From Oscheius onirici (taxonomy: Eukaryota > Nematoda > Chromadorea > Rhabditida > Rhabditidae): DNA of 64,000 nucleotides. The stretch covers positions 3,224,064 through 3,288,063 of the forward strand of contig OW051468.1 of NCBI GenBank assembly GCA_932521025.1. Direction: 5' to 3'. The notes beneath the pieces are model-generated. The model was given only the letters and a program-made list of their open reading frames with translations. It was not told the origin of the DNA and made no database searches. A program made the position numbers and the translations under genes. Positions 47,257 through 57,922 of this stretch are shown here, piece after piece (positions within the stretch are counted from its first letter, which is position 1; the number at the start of each line of letters is the position of its first letter).

Positions 47257-47806
47257 GAGTTTTAATGGGAAAAACGCATAAAAAGTACTTGGAGACAGAA
47301 ATTTAGAATTTATAAGCGTCCGTCAGTCGTTTGGTTTGTTTCGTTCCAAGACCCTTGATACGCCGAATATTTTACGAGAAAATTTGAAACTCATTTTCGG
47401 CTGGGTTTTTTTTTCGAGACAGCGGGATATCGCTATTGCCTTCGCTATTTTTTGCATTCATATGTCCATTCTCCGTTTTACACATTCAGATACATATCGT
47501 GGAAAAAAATTTCCAAGACACCTCTTATTACTTTGCGTATCTCACTGCGTACGCAGCACAGTTCAAAATGTCGATTTGTCTATTTTCTTTCATTTCTTTC
47601 TCTTTTATTCTCTTTTCATTAAGTTGAGCAGTGTCTAACAATTCCTTTCAGTTTACAAAACGATATTTCAAAGCGATATTAGCGGAAATTGGACTTTCAA
47701 AAGAACGCTTCAATTTGTCAATATATGGACGAGCTGAGCCGTCATTAACAAAAGGTTCGTTTCTCCACTTCATTTCAATCAACTTTGCACTTTAAGTGTT
47801 GTAGAA
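47257..47806. other. Intergenic stretch before ALG12
   Basis: AT-rich, T-rich toward the gene. Open frames at 47336-47638 show no recognisable protein; presumed promoter region. Confidence 0.4.
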
Positions 47807-50251
47807 TGGCTTTCGGAATTCAATTCACCGAGCTGCTGCTCTTCGCAGCTGTTGGACTGCATATCTATCTGGCCCCTGGAACGAAAGTAGAGGTTCTTTT
47901 TCATCTTTCAGCATTAAAAATCATTATTTAGGAAAGTTTCAATATTCAAGCCGTCCACGATATGATTTATCATTCCTGGAACGTATCGGCTGTAAGTTTC
48001 GTTCATTTTCTTAGAAACTTTGCTTCAGTATGATCATCACCAATTCCCAGGAGTCGTTCCGCGCACATTCGCCGGTCCGGCCTTTCTCGCCGTCTACAGC
48101 TATCCTGTCCGTCTGCTGTTCTCCTACTTTGACATTCCCAAGTACTGGATGCAGTCTTTCGGTCAGATTTACTCTATTTTTGCCTTCAAAGTCGTTTCCA
48201 GTTCGTCTCATTCTCGGCTTCACCGTAGCCCTTTCTCTCTGCAATTTTGCTCGCTGTCTTCGCAAATGGTACGGAAATGTCACTGCTACGCTATTCCGGT
48301 CCGTTTTTGATTAATTTGACGTTAAAATCTTCAATTTATAGACTAATCTGCATCTCACAGTTTCACTTTCTCTTCTACGCATCCCGAACGCTCCCCAACA
48401 GTTTCGCTATGCCTTTCGGTAAGATTTTTGCTAATTCACTCTTTTATTCGAATTCCAGTAATTATGGTCTTCCAACGAATTCTGGACAGTCACTATTATT
48501 CTGCCGTCAAATGGGCCACCGCTGCTGTTGCTCTCTTCAGGTAAAAATCCTATTTTTAGCCATTTTAAACGGAATCAGATGTGAGCTAGTTCTGCTCTTT
48601 GCTCCAGTCTTCATTCTTGCCTGGCTCCAAAAACACATCATTTTCTTCGACTTTCAAGGCAACGGAGCCATTTTCGTTGGACTCGCGACGGCTGTCCAGG
48701 TTCTCAGTAAGTTTTACAATATTTTCCGATACCAAAAACCACCTTTACAGTCAGTTCAATTCCGTTGGACATTTTTCTCTGGAAGCGACCGATCTATCCG
48801 GAAGCCGAGGTCGCCTGGTTCAATATTGTCGAAAATAGGAGTCATGAGTACGGAGTAATCTCAGTTTTTTGCCCCAAATACGTAGCCTTAAATCTCACAG
48901 GTAATGCCGTTCTTTTGGTATTTCAACAACGCCCTGCCTCGTTGTCTGCTCTCCGCGCTGCCTATGGCCCCATTGGCTCTCTATTTCGGCGACCAGACTA
49001 GTCATCAATTTGTCATTTCTCCACTCATCTTCGTCTTCCTTTACAGCTTTTTGCCTCACAAAGAACTCAGGTATCTCTTTTTACCTGAAATCTTTGAAGG
49101 AATCCAACTTTAGATTCATTCTCTACGTTGTTCCGGCCCTAAATGCTGCTGCTGCCATCTTCATGACCAGAATGTTGGTTTTTCATTCGAAATCTTGGAA
49201 AATGCACAAATTTAGGCACTTCAAATCGGCCGAGTCGTGGTTCTGGAAGCTGGTCAACTACGGATGTCGTCTAGCTCTTCTGGTCAATGTTGTAGCAACG
49301 GTCGTCTTCACTATCACCGCCATGAACAACTACCCGGCTTGGACGGCGCTAAAAGAGCTCCAGGTACGACTTGTAGAATAGACTGCTTGAGCATTTGTTT
49401 GTTTATCCTGCTATTACATTCTGCTTGAAGGACAAAAACATAACATTTGCACTACATAGTCTGTTCAATGGATAGTGAGAAATTACATCTTTGGAGTGTT
49501 TGTCTCCGTATCAGTGAAAAAGCTGGATACTCGGCCAATTCCAGTTGTTATACCGAGGTCAAACCCTTTGCGGAGCATTCAACTTTTGTACGTTAGATTT
49601 GATGCAATGGGTCTTCCAGCACATCAAGATTTTTTACTTTTTTTGCAATAGCTCGGCTATAAAGCGCAAATCAAACTTTTGGCTCATCTGCCGTGCAAAA
49701 CTGATTTGAAAAGATCGAAACCAAAGAGCATTGACTTCGATAATGATTCTTCTTTTCAAACGAACCGGATCCGTAATTTTCACCCTTTTGGCCAAAATCA
49801 GAACTGTCCCGTTTGGTATGGAAGTTTCATACAAATCAGGCCGTTAGGAGCAGAAAGTAAAAGCCTGCTTGTAGGAGATTCAACAAGCCAACGCCGACCG
49901 TCCAATTCGTCTCCGCATCGACGTGGCCTCTGCTCAGACGGGTGTTACCCGTTTCATGCAGCTCTACGACGCCTGGGAGTTCAACAAGACGGAAGATCTC
50001 TCTCTCGACGACTACCATCGTTTCGACTTTCTGCTCGTCGGAACCTATGAGAACAATTTGAACGAGATCATCAATCAGTACCCGAATCACACCAAATGGT
50101 TCGCTACCAAAGGATTTTCTCGTTTTGAGTGGAGGTTGGTGGTTTTCTAAATTTTTTTCAATTTACATGTTGAAGAAACTACCACGATTTGCCGTTCAAA
50201 ATCCCCTTCATGGTACTAGAAGATCGTGTTGCCGTGCTCAAGAAGCTCTAA
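47807..50251 (+). CDS. ALG12-type dolichyl-P-Man alpha-1,6-mannosyltransferase
   Basis: ER membrane enzyme of the GT22 family. It adds the eighth mannose (alpha-1,6) to the lipid-linked oligosaccharide for N-glycosylation. Start [20 protein letters not shown]. The first luminal loop holds [19 protein letters not shown] and [14 protein letters not shown], the family's HD/E-containing signature, split by two short introns. The second signature [13 protein letters not shown] then [20 protein letters not shown] distinguishes ALG12 from PIG-B and ALG9. Multiple hydrophobic helices follow ([32 protein letters not shown]). The luminal tail has [17 protein letters not shown] and ends [14 protein letters not shown], stop at 50249-50251. 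About eleven exons with 35-50 bp introns, plus one of about 510 bp (49366-49876). Frame closes throughout, so it is probably functional. Confidence 0.9.
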
Positions 50252-50465
50252 ATCAGCCAATTCTCAGTTTTCGGGTACTTTGTCACTTTCTCTGCTAGCA
50301 ATTTCTAGTCATTTGTTGTCTTTATGTTTTACAATTAATTCTAGGTTCTAGCAGAGTCCATTTTTTCTGGAGACGAATGCTAATGGTTCGAGCACTCAGG
50401 TCAAAGCTAACAACATTTTAAACTCGAGTTTGCATTTTATCTATTGACAATGATCTGTTTGTCTG

Positions 50466-51530
50466 ATCACGCGATGATTGGGATGCTCTTGTAGAAGACG
50501 AAAATCTCGCTGTTCGTTTTCCATTCCAGTTCTACACGATGACCGGCCTTTCTACCGCGCACGACGTCAATAGTCTCGATTTGGCCGTGCTCCAACTTTT
50601 TGGTAGAGATGGCGGCAGCGTTCGATACGTTCTTGATGAAGATTTTGAGGGCGGCAGTCATCTGAACGTCGATGTGCCGAGTTCCAGAAACGGCATATCC
50701 ACGGACGGATACGGATTCCGAAATGTCCTTGACGTCGAACTGAAGAGTCTTGACGGCTGTGTAGACGTTGAAGCTGACAATCCCCTTCTATACATATCGT
50801 TCATTGCCTCTACTAAGAAAACTTACTTTAGAGACGGTGGAAATTTCGTCCTTTCCAAGGCCCAGTGTACCGGTCAGCCCGGCTTCAGCTGGAAGGTCAT
50901 CATATCAGCCTCGCAATTCAACAGATGTCCGAAGCTGGAGTTGACTTCGATGACCTCCTTCGCATCCGCACGGAAGCGGAACTGTGCTTTTTCCATCGCC
51001 TCATGGATGAACAGATCTTGGTGAAACTGGATGACCGTCTCGGCTGGAACACTCTTGCCAGCTTCTTGACCGGAGGAATCTCCAACTTTCTTCGGTTCCT
51101 TTTGTCCAGAAACTGGATTCTCGAGACGGGTTGTCAGCTCCTTCACCTGACGCCTCAAGTCGCTGTTCTTTCTGACGACTTCTTCGAATGCCTCGCGAGC
51201 GGCTACCAGGCATCATGTTCTTGATCTTGATTTTCTGTCGAGCCTCATCCATACACTCCTCCAGTTCGCCGCATATCTTCTCAATCCTTCTGTTCTCGTG
51301 ACGAGCAACCGAAAGAGCACTTTCCAGCTCGTCGAAGTCCTTGGCTAGCTTACGCAGCTCCCTCCCACCGGTTGTTGTACCCTATAATAAAACCATAGTA
51401 GATTCTCAGAAGTTGCATCGTCTCTTCATAGATTTGACTGGCCGCTTCGACTGCCAGTAGATCTACCAGATGGTGAACAAGACTTACCGACTCCATCAGG
51501 CGACCTTCTACTGACGTGAACGATAGCTAC
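50466..51530 (-). pseudogene. Coiled-coil protein gene, frame-interrupted, unrecognised
   Basis: Minus strand. Possible start MES (about 51500), then EAASQIYEETMQLLR and GGRELRKLAKDFDELESALS followed by VARHENRRIEKICGELEECM, a clear coiled coil. Coding then shifts frame near 51210 to AREAFEEVVRKNSDLRRQVK and ETVIQFHQDLFIHEAMEKAQ. It shifts again near 50875 to AGLTGTLGLGKDEISTVSK. The last exon is FDVKDISESVSVRGYAVSG, a be­ta-rich stretch, ending EIFVFYKSIPIIA. A coiled rod plus globular tail recalls intermediate-filament architecture, but key rod-end motifs are not seen, so I do not claim it. Unusual splicing, decay or sequence error could explain the breaks. Confidence 0.4.
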
Positions 51531-51916
51531 ATGTGCTTCAAACTCGAGTTGTAAAGTTTTCTTATTTTCCTTGTTAATCACTTACAAATAGAAATCTAGT
51601 TATTGCAAAAACTGAAAGTCTTATCTGGAACGCATTAACCTCGACTTGTCCAAAAATTAAAAGCAAGTATTTTCCTTCAGAGTTTTGCACGTATCCAAGC
51701 TCCTCTTCAAACTAATCGTCGACTTCTGAAGCAGTATTAAAAGAGCACAAAAACAAGCTTTTTCCTTGAATATTTCAAAGTAGGAGGGGGTACAAAGCTT
51801 CAGTTTAAGCAAATGATTTATGGCCCATGCGAATAGGTGAACAAATATGTACAAAATGCAGGGGTAAAAGGCTATACAGACAGTTCCCTAACAACGAATA
51901 TATACAAAAGACCGTT
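51531..51916. other. Intergenic stretch between coiled-coil gene and DXO
   Basis: AT-rich; no feature recognised. Open frame 51657-51854 has no coding character. Confidence 0.4.
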
Positions 51917-53509
51917 TTACAGTCTGAAATGTGTTTTAAATTCACGAGTTAGAATTCCAGTGAATTTTATGTAAGTTTTTTTCAAAGTTCCGGATTCGCA
52001 GCTGACCATGCAGGACTCGCCCTCTTTCAGATTTCGTACGATGCCTTTCAGGGTATAGTGGAGGAAGTCGAGACATTCTTCGCCGTTCCAAAGGTCGTTT
52101 TTGAGGTCATCGAGTTCGATCATTCGACACTGAAAATCGGAAGTAGGAACATCAAGAAGACGACAGACCTGATTAACCCATCCTCGATCATCGCGAACTC
52201 CGACGAAGATCTTTTCGATGCCGAGCAGACGACTCTGAATCCACCACTTGAGACTCGTTTCTTTGAGGAAGGAGAGGATGTTGAAGCGATCCTTGTGCGT
52301 TTTGATCTCGACGAATTCGTTTTCTGAAAAAGAAGCATGTACCAGCCTATTACAGTCCCGCTATCAAATTTGTTCGGGTCGCGGTCCAAGAATAACGTAA
52401 AATCGATAGATAGACATTCATTCATACTATGCCAGGGTTATTCAAGAGTGAAATAGCAAGATGGTCACTTTTTTATTAGTGAGAAGACATAGGAGACTCG
52501 AAACAAGGACTTTGATTTTACTCCGTAATGGTCCCGCACATAGTACAGTTCATGCCTCAAGAGCCAAGTAAAGTTTCATCACACCAATAGGCATACAGGA
52601 TAAACTCGGTCAACTATCTAATGCATGTCCGTTGTATGTTTACTACCGAGGTCTGTCAATTACATTACTTTTACAGAGTAAACAATATCCGAAAACTTTG
52701 AAGAGTCGAAAGGCTAACCTTTGTTTTTGGCGTCAATCTCTCCAGCACAGAGAATTTTGATCGGGTCGTTTCCATTGCTATCGGTCAAATCGGAACGAAT
52801 GAGGAGGCGAATATCGGCAGAGAATCGATTCTTCAGGGCTTTTTGTTCGGGATATTCATATTTTTCGACAGAGGTGTCCAGTTCGGGCGATGTGACGGCG
52901 TATTCTTCGAAACGAGACCCCCAAAATGTTCGTAATCTGTTGGCGGCGTTCATTCTCTTCAGGCTAAATCTTGAACTTTCTAAACGTAAACAACGGTCCC
53001 AACCTGTACTTTCCGCAAGCATTTTCTTCTTCGATGAAAATGACGCCTTTGCGACGTTCGCAGAGAACAACATAATCACCTTTCTTTTCCAATTGCTTGC
53101 CGACAGCCATCTTGGCCAAAACTCCTCGACGAGTCACTATTTCAGCTCCTTCTACAGCCTAAAAACGAATAAGCATTGGGAAGAAGCAACAAACCTTGTT
53201 GAGATCGCCATTAGGAGTGCTGGCGGTAAGATATTTTAGCAAAGGCTCGGTAGAAGACATATTATCCCAAGGCTTCTCATATTCAGCACCAGTGAAGCCG
53301 TCGTTTAAATCGAGACTACATCCACGCAAAAGATCCTCGTTTAGATATCGATAGCCTGGAAAATATGTGAATTATTGGTAAACAGACAAGAAAAAGTCAG
53401 TTTGTGTTGCAAAGAACTTGCAAAACATACCATCCGAATTTATCTTTATCTTGAACTTGTCATTGTCCTTCAGCATTATGAAATTGGCGAGTTGCTTTGT
53501 GCAGAGCAT
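51917..53509 (-). CDS. DXO/Dom3-type decapping exoribonuclease
   Basis: Minus strand, about six exons. Start MLCTKQLANFIMLKDNDKFK (53509), then YRYLNEDLLRGCSLDLNDGF, EIVTRRGVLAKMAVGKQLEK and GVIFIEEE. Next AANRLRTFWGSRFEEYAV, ADIRLLIRSDLTDSNGN and CAGEIDAKNKG, which contains the acidic GE-x-D metal motif. After an intron of about 390 bp come FVEIKTHKDRF (the E-x-K catalytic pair), WWIQSRLLGIEKIFVGVRDD and GWVNQV, the WxxQS-L-GI...VG-RD signature of the family. The C-terminal helix has ECLDFLHYTLKGIVRNL. Family enzymes remove incomplete or NAD caps and degrade RNA 5'-3' in quality control. Stop at 51917-51919. The palindromic repeat at 53577-53676 lies about 70 bp upstream. Confidence 0.9.
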
Positions 53510-53576
53510 GCTGAACCTAAAATTGGTTATATACAAAAACCAAGAAAGGATGCAAATTTAGGAAAACTGCCGAAAA

Positions 53577-53676
53577 TGGGGTGGAGGACTAAATGTAGAA
53601 AAAATTTCTACATATATAGTCGTGGGGGGGATGGACTTTATGTAGAAAATATTTCTCTACATAAAGTCCCCCACCC
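53577..53676. repeat. Palindromic repeat E, copy 1
   Basis: Runs from GGGGTGGAGGACTAAATGTA to ATAAAGTCCCCCACCCC. It contains two perfect or near-perfect palindromes: TGTAGAAAAAATTTCTACA and ACTTTATGTAG...CTACATAAAGT. A diverged direct copy occupies 57829-57922. Flanking GGGGTGG/CCACCCC also pair, so the whole unit can fold. Confidence 0.8.
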
Positions 53677-53692
53677 CGAAAATGAAAACTGC

Positions 53693-54701
53693 ATCTACTA
53701 AAAGTTTGCCATTGGGCAATGAGTGAAGAGCCGATTTAGGTTTGGGAGCGGGCTTTATAAAAGTCGAGAAATCTTTTTCTCCTGGAACATATCAAAGTCT
53801 AGACATTCCTGGACAGGATAAAAGTTTAGAAACTTAGTCTGTGAAATCCTGTTTTTCGATAACCTAAAGGTTTGAAAGAAACTTTTCACTCTGGAACGAC
53901 TCGGGTTCGAGTCCGCCAGAGGAAATCTTTTTGTTTTTTAACAGTAGCATTTTACTGATCTAAATATCACCCCTGTAGAATATTAGCTCAGTATCTTTTG
54001 AAAAAAAAGGCTAGGGAACCATTTTGATTTTTAAATTTCGACCATGTACTCCCCCTCATGGTGATTTTTGTGAGCTCGAATTTGATTTTTTGAGAAAACT
54101 ATTGATCCAATCGAGCTGATATTTTACAGGGGTGATATGTAGGCCAGTAAAAAGCTACTGTTAAAAAAACAAAAAGATTTCCTCTCGGCGGACTCGAACC
54201 CGGGTCGTTCCAGAGTGAAATTTCACAAACCCACTACACCAAAAATGCGAAAATTTGAAAGTCGAATAACTTTTTGGGCGAAAGAGTAAAATACGTTTTT
54301 CAAAAAAAGAAAGATGCGTCTCGATGAGCCGAATTTTTTTGTAGTTGACCATTTTTTTGTATCTCCGAACACCAAAAAGTTATCGCAAAAATAAATTTTT
54401 CGGCCGTTTTTAAAAGCTACCGTAACCCTTGATCCCAAAAGCTCTCAATATTTTTTCGAGGTCGATTACGCCCAGGAACAATCCCGGACCGATCCGATCA
54501 GTTTGAAGGGTAGCTGTAGAACTAATTACAAAGGCTTTTGACGCGCCCTAATAAATAAGAATTTCTAAACTTTTATCCTGTCCAGGAATGTCTAGACTTT
54601 GATATGTTCCAGGAGAGAAAGATTTCTCGACTTTTATAAAGCCCGCTCCCGAACCTAAATCGGCTCTTCACTCATTGCACAATGGCAAACTTTTAGTAGA
54701 T
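53693..54701. mobile_element. Nested fold-back element with tRNA-like segments
   Basis: Outer arms: 53693-53834 begins ATCTACTAAAAGTTTGCCAT and is matched as reverse complement at 54560-54701, including GGAGCGGGCTTTATAAAAGT-like sequence and CAAAGTCTAGACATTCCTGG. Inner arms: 53884-53992 pair with 54106-54220 and include GTTCGAGTCCGCC and CACCCCTGTA. The inner arms carry a tRNA T-arm-like GGGTTCGAGTCC; on the minus strand at 54183-54250 this is preceded by TTGGTGTAGTGGG, an A-box-like sequence. Unpaired segments lie at 53835-53883 and 54221-54559. No open reading frame of note. Confidence 0.75.
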
Positions 54702-55163
54702 TTCTGATTTTTTATAGTTGCTTGCAAAGCAACCGACAGTACTATTGCGAATGGAAATCGCTAAGCTGTCCATAAAAGTTGCAATAACAATGGCTGGGAA
54801 CTGCTCGGGAAGCTACGATAGTTTTCTGAACGAGTGCAGAAAATTTGCTGGAAAACGTGCTACAGACTTAGGAATAGCTTTTTCAATCTAAAAATATAAT
54901 GCAAAAAAGTTTTCACCAATTTAGCGCTCATTTTGCGTTGCAGAAAAGGGCGGGAATCCAAAGTTTTTTGTAAGTAAAGTTCTGGAAAGTCGATGAAGTC
55001 GAAATGCCCTTTGTCTTCGCAAACAGACTATCACTCCAGCAAAAACGTTTTAATCAATAGAGCGGTGGGTGAGCAAGCTAGCAAGTGAGAAATTGAAACC
55101 CACCTGTCGCATTGTTCCCATTCTTCACCGAGGCGTACATGAGAAGGAAGCGAGATATTTCCA

Positions 55164-55742
55164 TCTCTCTACTACTAAAGCCTAATGTTGTCTGTGTTGG
55201 ACGTTTGTCTGGTGCCTCAAATGGTCGCGACAAATCAGAAATTTTCAAGATAATAATTAGTTTTGAACTTGCAGTGAGAACCAGGTAGTCACGAGAAGTT
55301 AGGTTTTGTCAAAGGATTAGTCGATCTGGATGTGAATCGGAGATGTGCGGGAATGGCCAAAAAAATTCTCGCAGGAATGTTTAGTCTCAAAAAATTTTCC
55401 CGCGTCCCGCGGGAGGGAATCCCGTGCCCACTTTTATTCCCGCGTTCCCGCGGGAATATTCCCGTATGAAGGGGGCTGTCTCACAGCGAAAAAGTTCGAC
55501 GAAAAAGTTGGTCCTGTCTTGATTTTTGCCGACGAAAAACTCATAAAATGGCAATAAAAAGTGTCTGAATTTTCCCGCGGGAATCATGAAAATTCCCGCG
55601 GAAACCCGCGGGACGCGGGAAGGGAATCCCGTGACCATTTTCATTCCCGCACATCTCTGATGTGAATCTAGAACTTGGACAGAATTTATTTCGTACTTCT
55701 GAGCGCCGCAGGCGCCAAGGCGGCGACAGTCGTCGTAGGCTG
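55164..55742 (+). mobile_element. Helitron-like non-autonomous repeat D, copy 3 (with nested insertion)
   Basis: Starts TCTCTCTACTACTAAAGCCT and ends GAGCGCCGCAGGCGCCAAGG, CGGCGACAGTCGTCGTAGGC. It is longer than the other copies because a hAT-like element with its target duplication sits inside at 55330-55667. Confidence 0.6.
55338..55659. mobile_element. hAT-type miniature element (322 bp) with 8-bp target duplication
   Basis: Terminal inverted repeats CGGAGATGTGCGGGAATG (55338-55355) and, on the other strand, CAGAGATGTGCGGGAATG (55642-55659). It is flanked on both sides by ATGTGAAT (55330-55337 and 55660-55667), a perfect 8-bp duplication as made by hAT transposases. The interior has further GC-rich inverted repeats of CCCGCGGGAA type and a GGGGGCTGTCTCACAGCGAA unit seen again at 57189. 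No transposase. Confidence 0.88.
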
Positions 55743-55759
55743 TTTCCAAGCTTGGATAT

Positions 55760-56280
55760 ATTGCTGGAGACGAGCATGTAACTGTTACAGCCACAAGAGT
55801 TCCAGTTCATAGAGTCCAGAAATGGATCGTGATATCATACTTGAAAAATTCTGTTGAAATTCAACAGATCCTTGTTTCATATATCGTTCGAACCATCTGT
55901 ACAAGCCTCTGTATCAGTACTGAGAGTAAACGGTAAACAACCATGTTTTTCTTCCGTTTCAACAACATTTCTGACCATTGATTGGTTCGCCTTGCCCTGT
56001 TCTTATCTTTCTATTTATCAACCCATGTCGATTTATTTCGCTAACTCTTCAAGATGGGCGCCAATTCTCCTAAAATGAGCTCACATCTTCCAACTACCAA
56101 ATCGTCCGACGCGGCAGTATTCATCATCAAATACAAGAAGTCTTTGTTCGTTCATCCCGAGGAATTCATACTGTCGACAGAGATTGCTGAACAATTCAAT
56201 CTGGACAAATCTACTATCACGCTGGAAAAAGACAATGCGTTTATCACCAAAGAATTCGGAGTTTTCTTTTTGAAGTCTCC
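55760..56280. other. Unassigned part of the repeat island
   Basis: A plus-strand open frame at 56054-56380 (MGANSPKMSSHLPTTKSSDA, then SLFVHPEEFILSTEIAEQF) could be a real exon or the 5' end of a captured gene, but it runs into the tRNA-like repeat at 56288. Nothing else is recognised. Confidence 0.3.
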
Positions 56281-56287
56281 CGGTACC

Positions 56288-56352
56288 TATCTTGTTGACT
56301 CGAACCCGGGTCGCTCCAGCGTGAAATTTCCAAACCCACTGCGCCATCCGGA
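56288..56352 (-). repeat. tRNA-like sequence, repeat-associated
   Basis: On the minus strand: GTCCGGATGGCGCAGTGGG (A-box/D-arm-like), then AAATTTCACGCTGGAGCGAC and CCGGGTTCGAGTCAAC (B-box/T-arm-like). The middle and T-arm match the fold-back element's inner arms (AAATTTCACTCTGGAACGAC). The acceptor stem does not close, so it is a tRNA-derived repeat rather than a working tRNA. Confidence 0.6.
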
Positions 56353-56792
56353 CATTTTCAGTTTAGACATGATCCGATAGTCAAAAATCGTTTTTCAAAA
56401 AAGCATTCTGTTCGTCATTCTGAGCTGAGGTTTTCATTAGTAAACAACTTTTTTGTACGATCTGAGGAGTTATGGTCAAAATAGTGTTTTGATCGGAAAT
56501 TAAAAGGCTCACTGTTCTCAGACGATGAGGGTCTCTCACATAGCTTATTAATTCCGCCTAGTGTAGACCTACATTTAAAAAAAAAAAGATCAGTCGATTT
56601 CGATGAAAGTGGAAGGAGTTATGGGTGAGAGTAAAACACTTACCTCTCGACCTAATAGCAAAACGCACATGCTCTTTCACTTGGAAACAAAATAAAAAAG
56701 AAACTGGCGGATGAAACTTGACCTGCGTACGCATTTTCGCGCAGACGCAAAAGGCTTCGGACTGACAGAGACGACAACCCCTTCAATATAAG

Positions 56793-56900
56793 AGACCAGC
56801 CGTCTACGACGGCTTTCGCCGCCCTTGCGCCTGCGGCGCTCACGTACGTAACAACGGCCGTCCAAGTTTTGACACCATTGCGCTTTAGTAGTAGAGAGAT
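56793..56900 (-). mobile_element. Helitron-like non-autonomous repeat D, copy 4
   Basis: Minus strand: TCTCTACTACTAAAGCGCAA, TGGTGTC, then GAGCGCCGCAGGCGCAAGGG, CGGCGAAAGCCGTCGTAGAC, GGCTGGTC. Shortest full copy, showing that only the start and the GC-rich hairpin end are conserved. Confidence 0.65.
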
Positions 56901-57007
56901 TCCCCGGACGCGAAAAAACTATCGCATTCGATAAAAGATTAATATGACAATACTTGACATGTTACGCTAGTCTCGACAACTGCGAACACCACTAGACAGA
57001 CAGACGG

Positions 57008-57031
57008 ACGGACACCATTGCACTTTAGTAA
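57008..57031 (-). repeat. Solo end of repeat D
   Basis: Minus strand TTACTAAAGTGCAATGGTGT followed by CCGTCCGTCTGTCTG, matching the start of copy 2 at 46921 including its GTCCGTCTGTCTGT part, without the GC-rich end nearby. Confidence 0.5.
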
Positions 57032-57188
57032 AGAAAAAAGATCGAATTTTTCTAGGTTGTTCTAACCTAGCAAATGAGGTTTTTTCTACTCTTTTTCTCC
57101 TCAATTTTGTGTGATTGAACATAGTGAAGAAGTTGCCAAAGAGGAAAACAAGCTTTGAGTCAAATAAGCATTAAAAACACATTCTGCG

Positions 57189-57230
57189 GGGCTGTCTCGC
57201 AGCGAAAATGTTCGATTTGGAAATGGTCAC
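57189..57230 (+). repeat. Copy of the GGGGCTGTCTC unit
   Basis: GGGGCTGTCTCGCAGCGAAA and TGTTCGA match GGGGGCTGTCTCACAGCGAA and AAGTTCGA inside the hAT-type element at about 55464-55495, so part of that element's interior is itself repetitive. Confidence 0.6.
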
Positions 57231-57828
57231 TTTGCAAAAATCTTGGCTGAGTATCCAACGTTTGCGTGTTGTAGCCAAATTGGTATAGGCCAAAGAGGCA
57301 AAATACTGGGATTCTAGAAGCTTCTAGAACATTCTATGAGACATTCTTCGACCTAATTTCGCCCCTTTTGACTTATCGACTTGACGCTGAATCCGCTGAA
57401 TCCGATGGAATAGGTCCCGGAATCTAAAAATGCTTCTGGCGCGCGCTGCGCGCTATTTTGGACTCAAAGCATTCTGCGCTAGTGGGAGGCAAAGTCAAAC
57501 GCGCTTCGCGTGGGGTGCGATTGAAACTAAGCCACACACAAAACCGAACAACAAGAAGCAGAGTCAAAGCATAGGGAAATAACCACGAAGAAAGCGAAAA
57601 GAATCGAGACAATAAAGTGCAAAAGAATATAAAAATGGTAGAAACCATATTCGAATTTGAAGTCATAATTTTCGCGGAAATCTGAAAAATGCGGAACTTC
57701 CGCGGGTCTAAAAAGATACATAGTTTGGAGCGATATTAGCCCAGAATAAAAAATAATAAATCTGGAAATTTTGAATTGCCGCCAGTAGTTTCTCACATTG
57801 GCGCGAAAAAAGTGCACATGCCGTTTCT

Positions 57829-57922
57829 AGGGTGGAAAACTAAATGTAGAAAAAATTTATACATATAGTCGGGGGTGGACTTTATGTAGGAAAATTTTTC
57901 TACATAAAGTCCTAAACCCCGT
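57829..57922. repeat. Palindromic repeat E, copy 2
   Basis: GGGTGGAAAACTAAATGTAG, AAAAATTTATACATATAGTC, GGGGGTGGACTTTATGTAGG and CTACATAAAGTCCTAAACCC follow the order of copy 1 at 53577-53676. Confidence 0.8.

Noticed and set aside
47807-50251. PIG-B, PIG-Z or ALG9 instead of ALG12
   Set aside because: The pair FPGVVPRTF and ENRSHEYG with [13 protein letters not shown] is the ALG12 signature.
53584-53700. CRISPR-like repeats
   Set aside because: Only palindromic pairs, not regularly spaced direct repeats, and the genome is eukaryotic.
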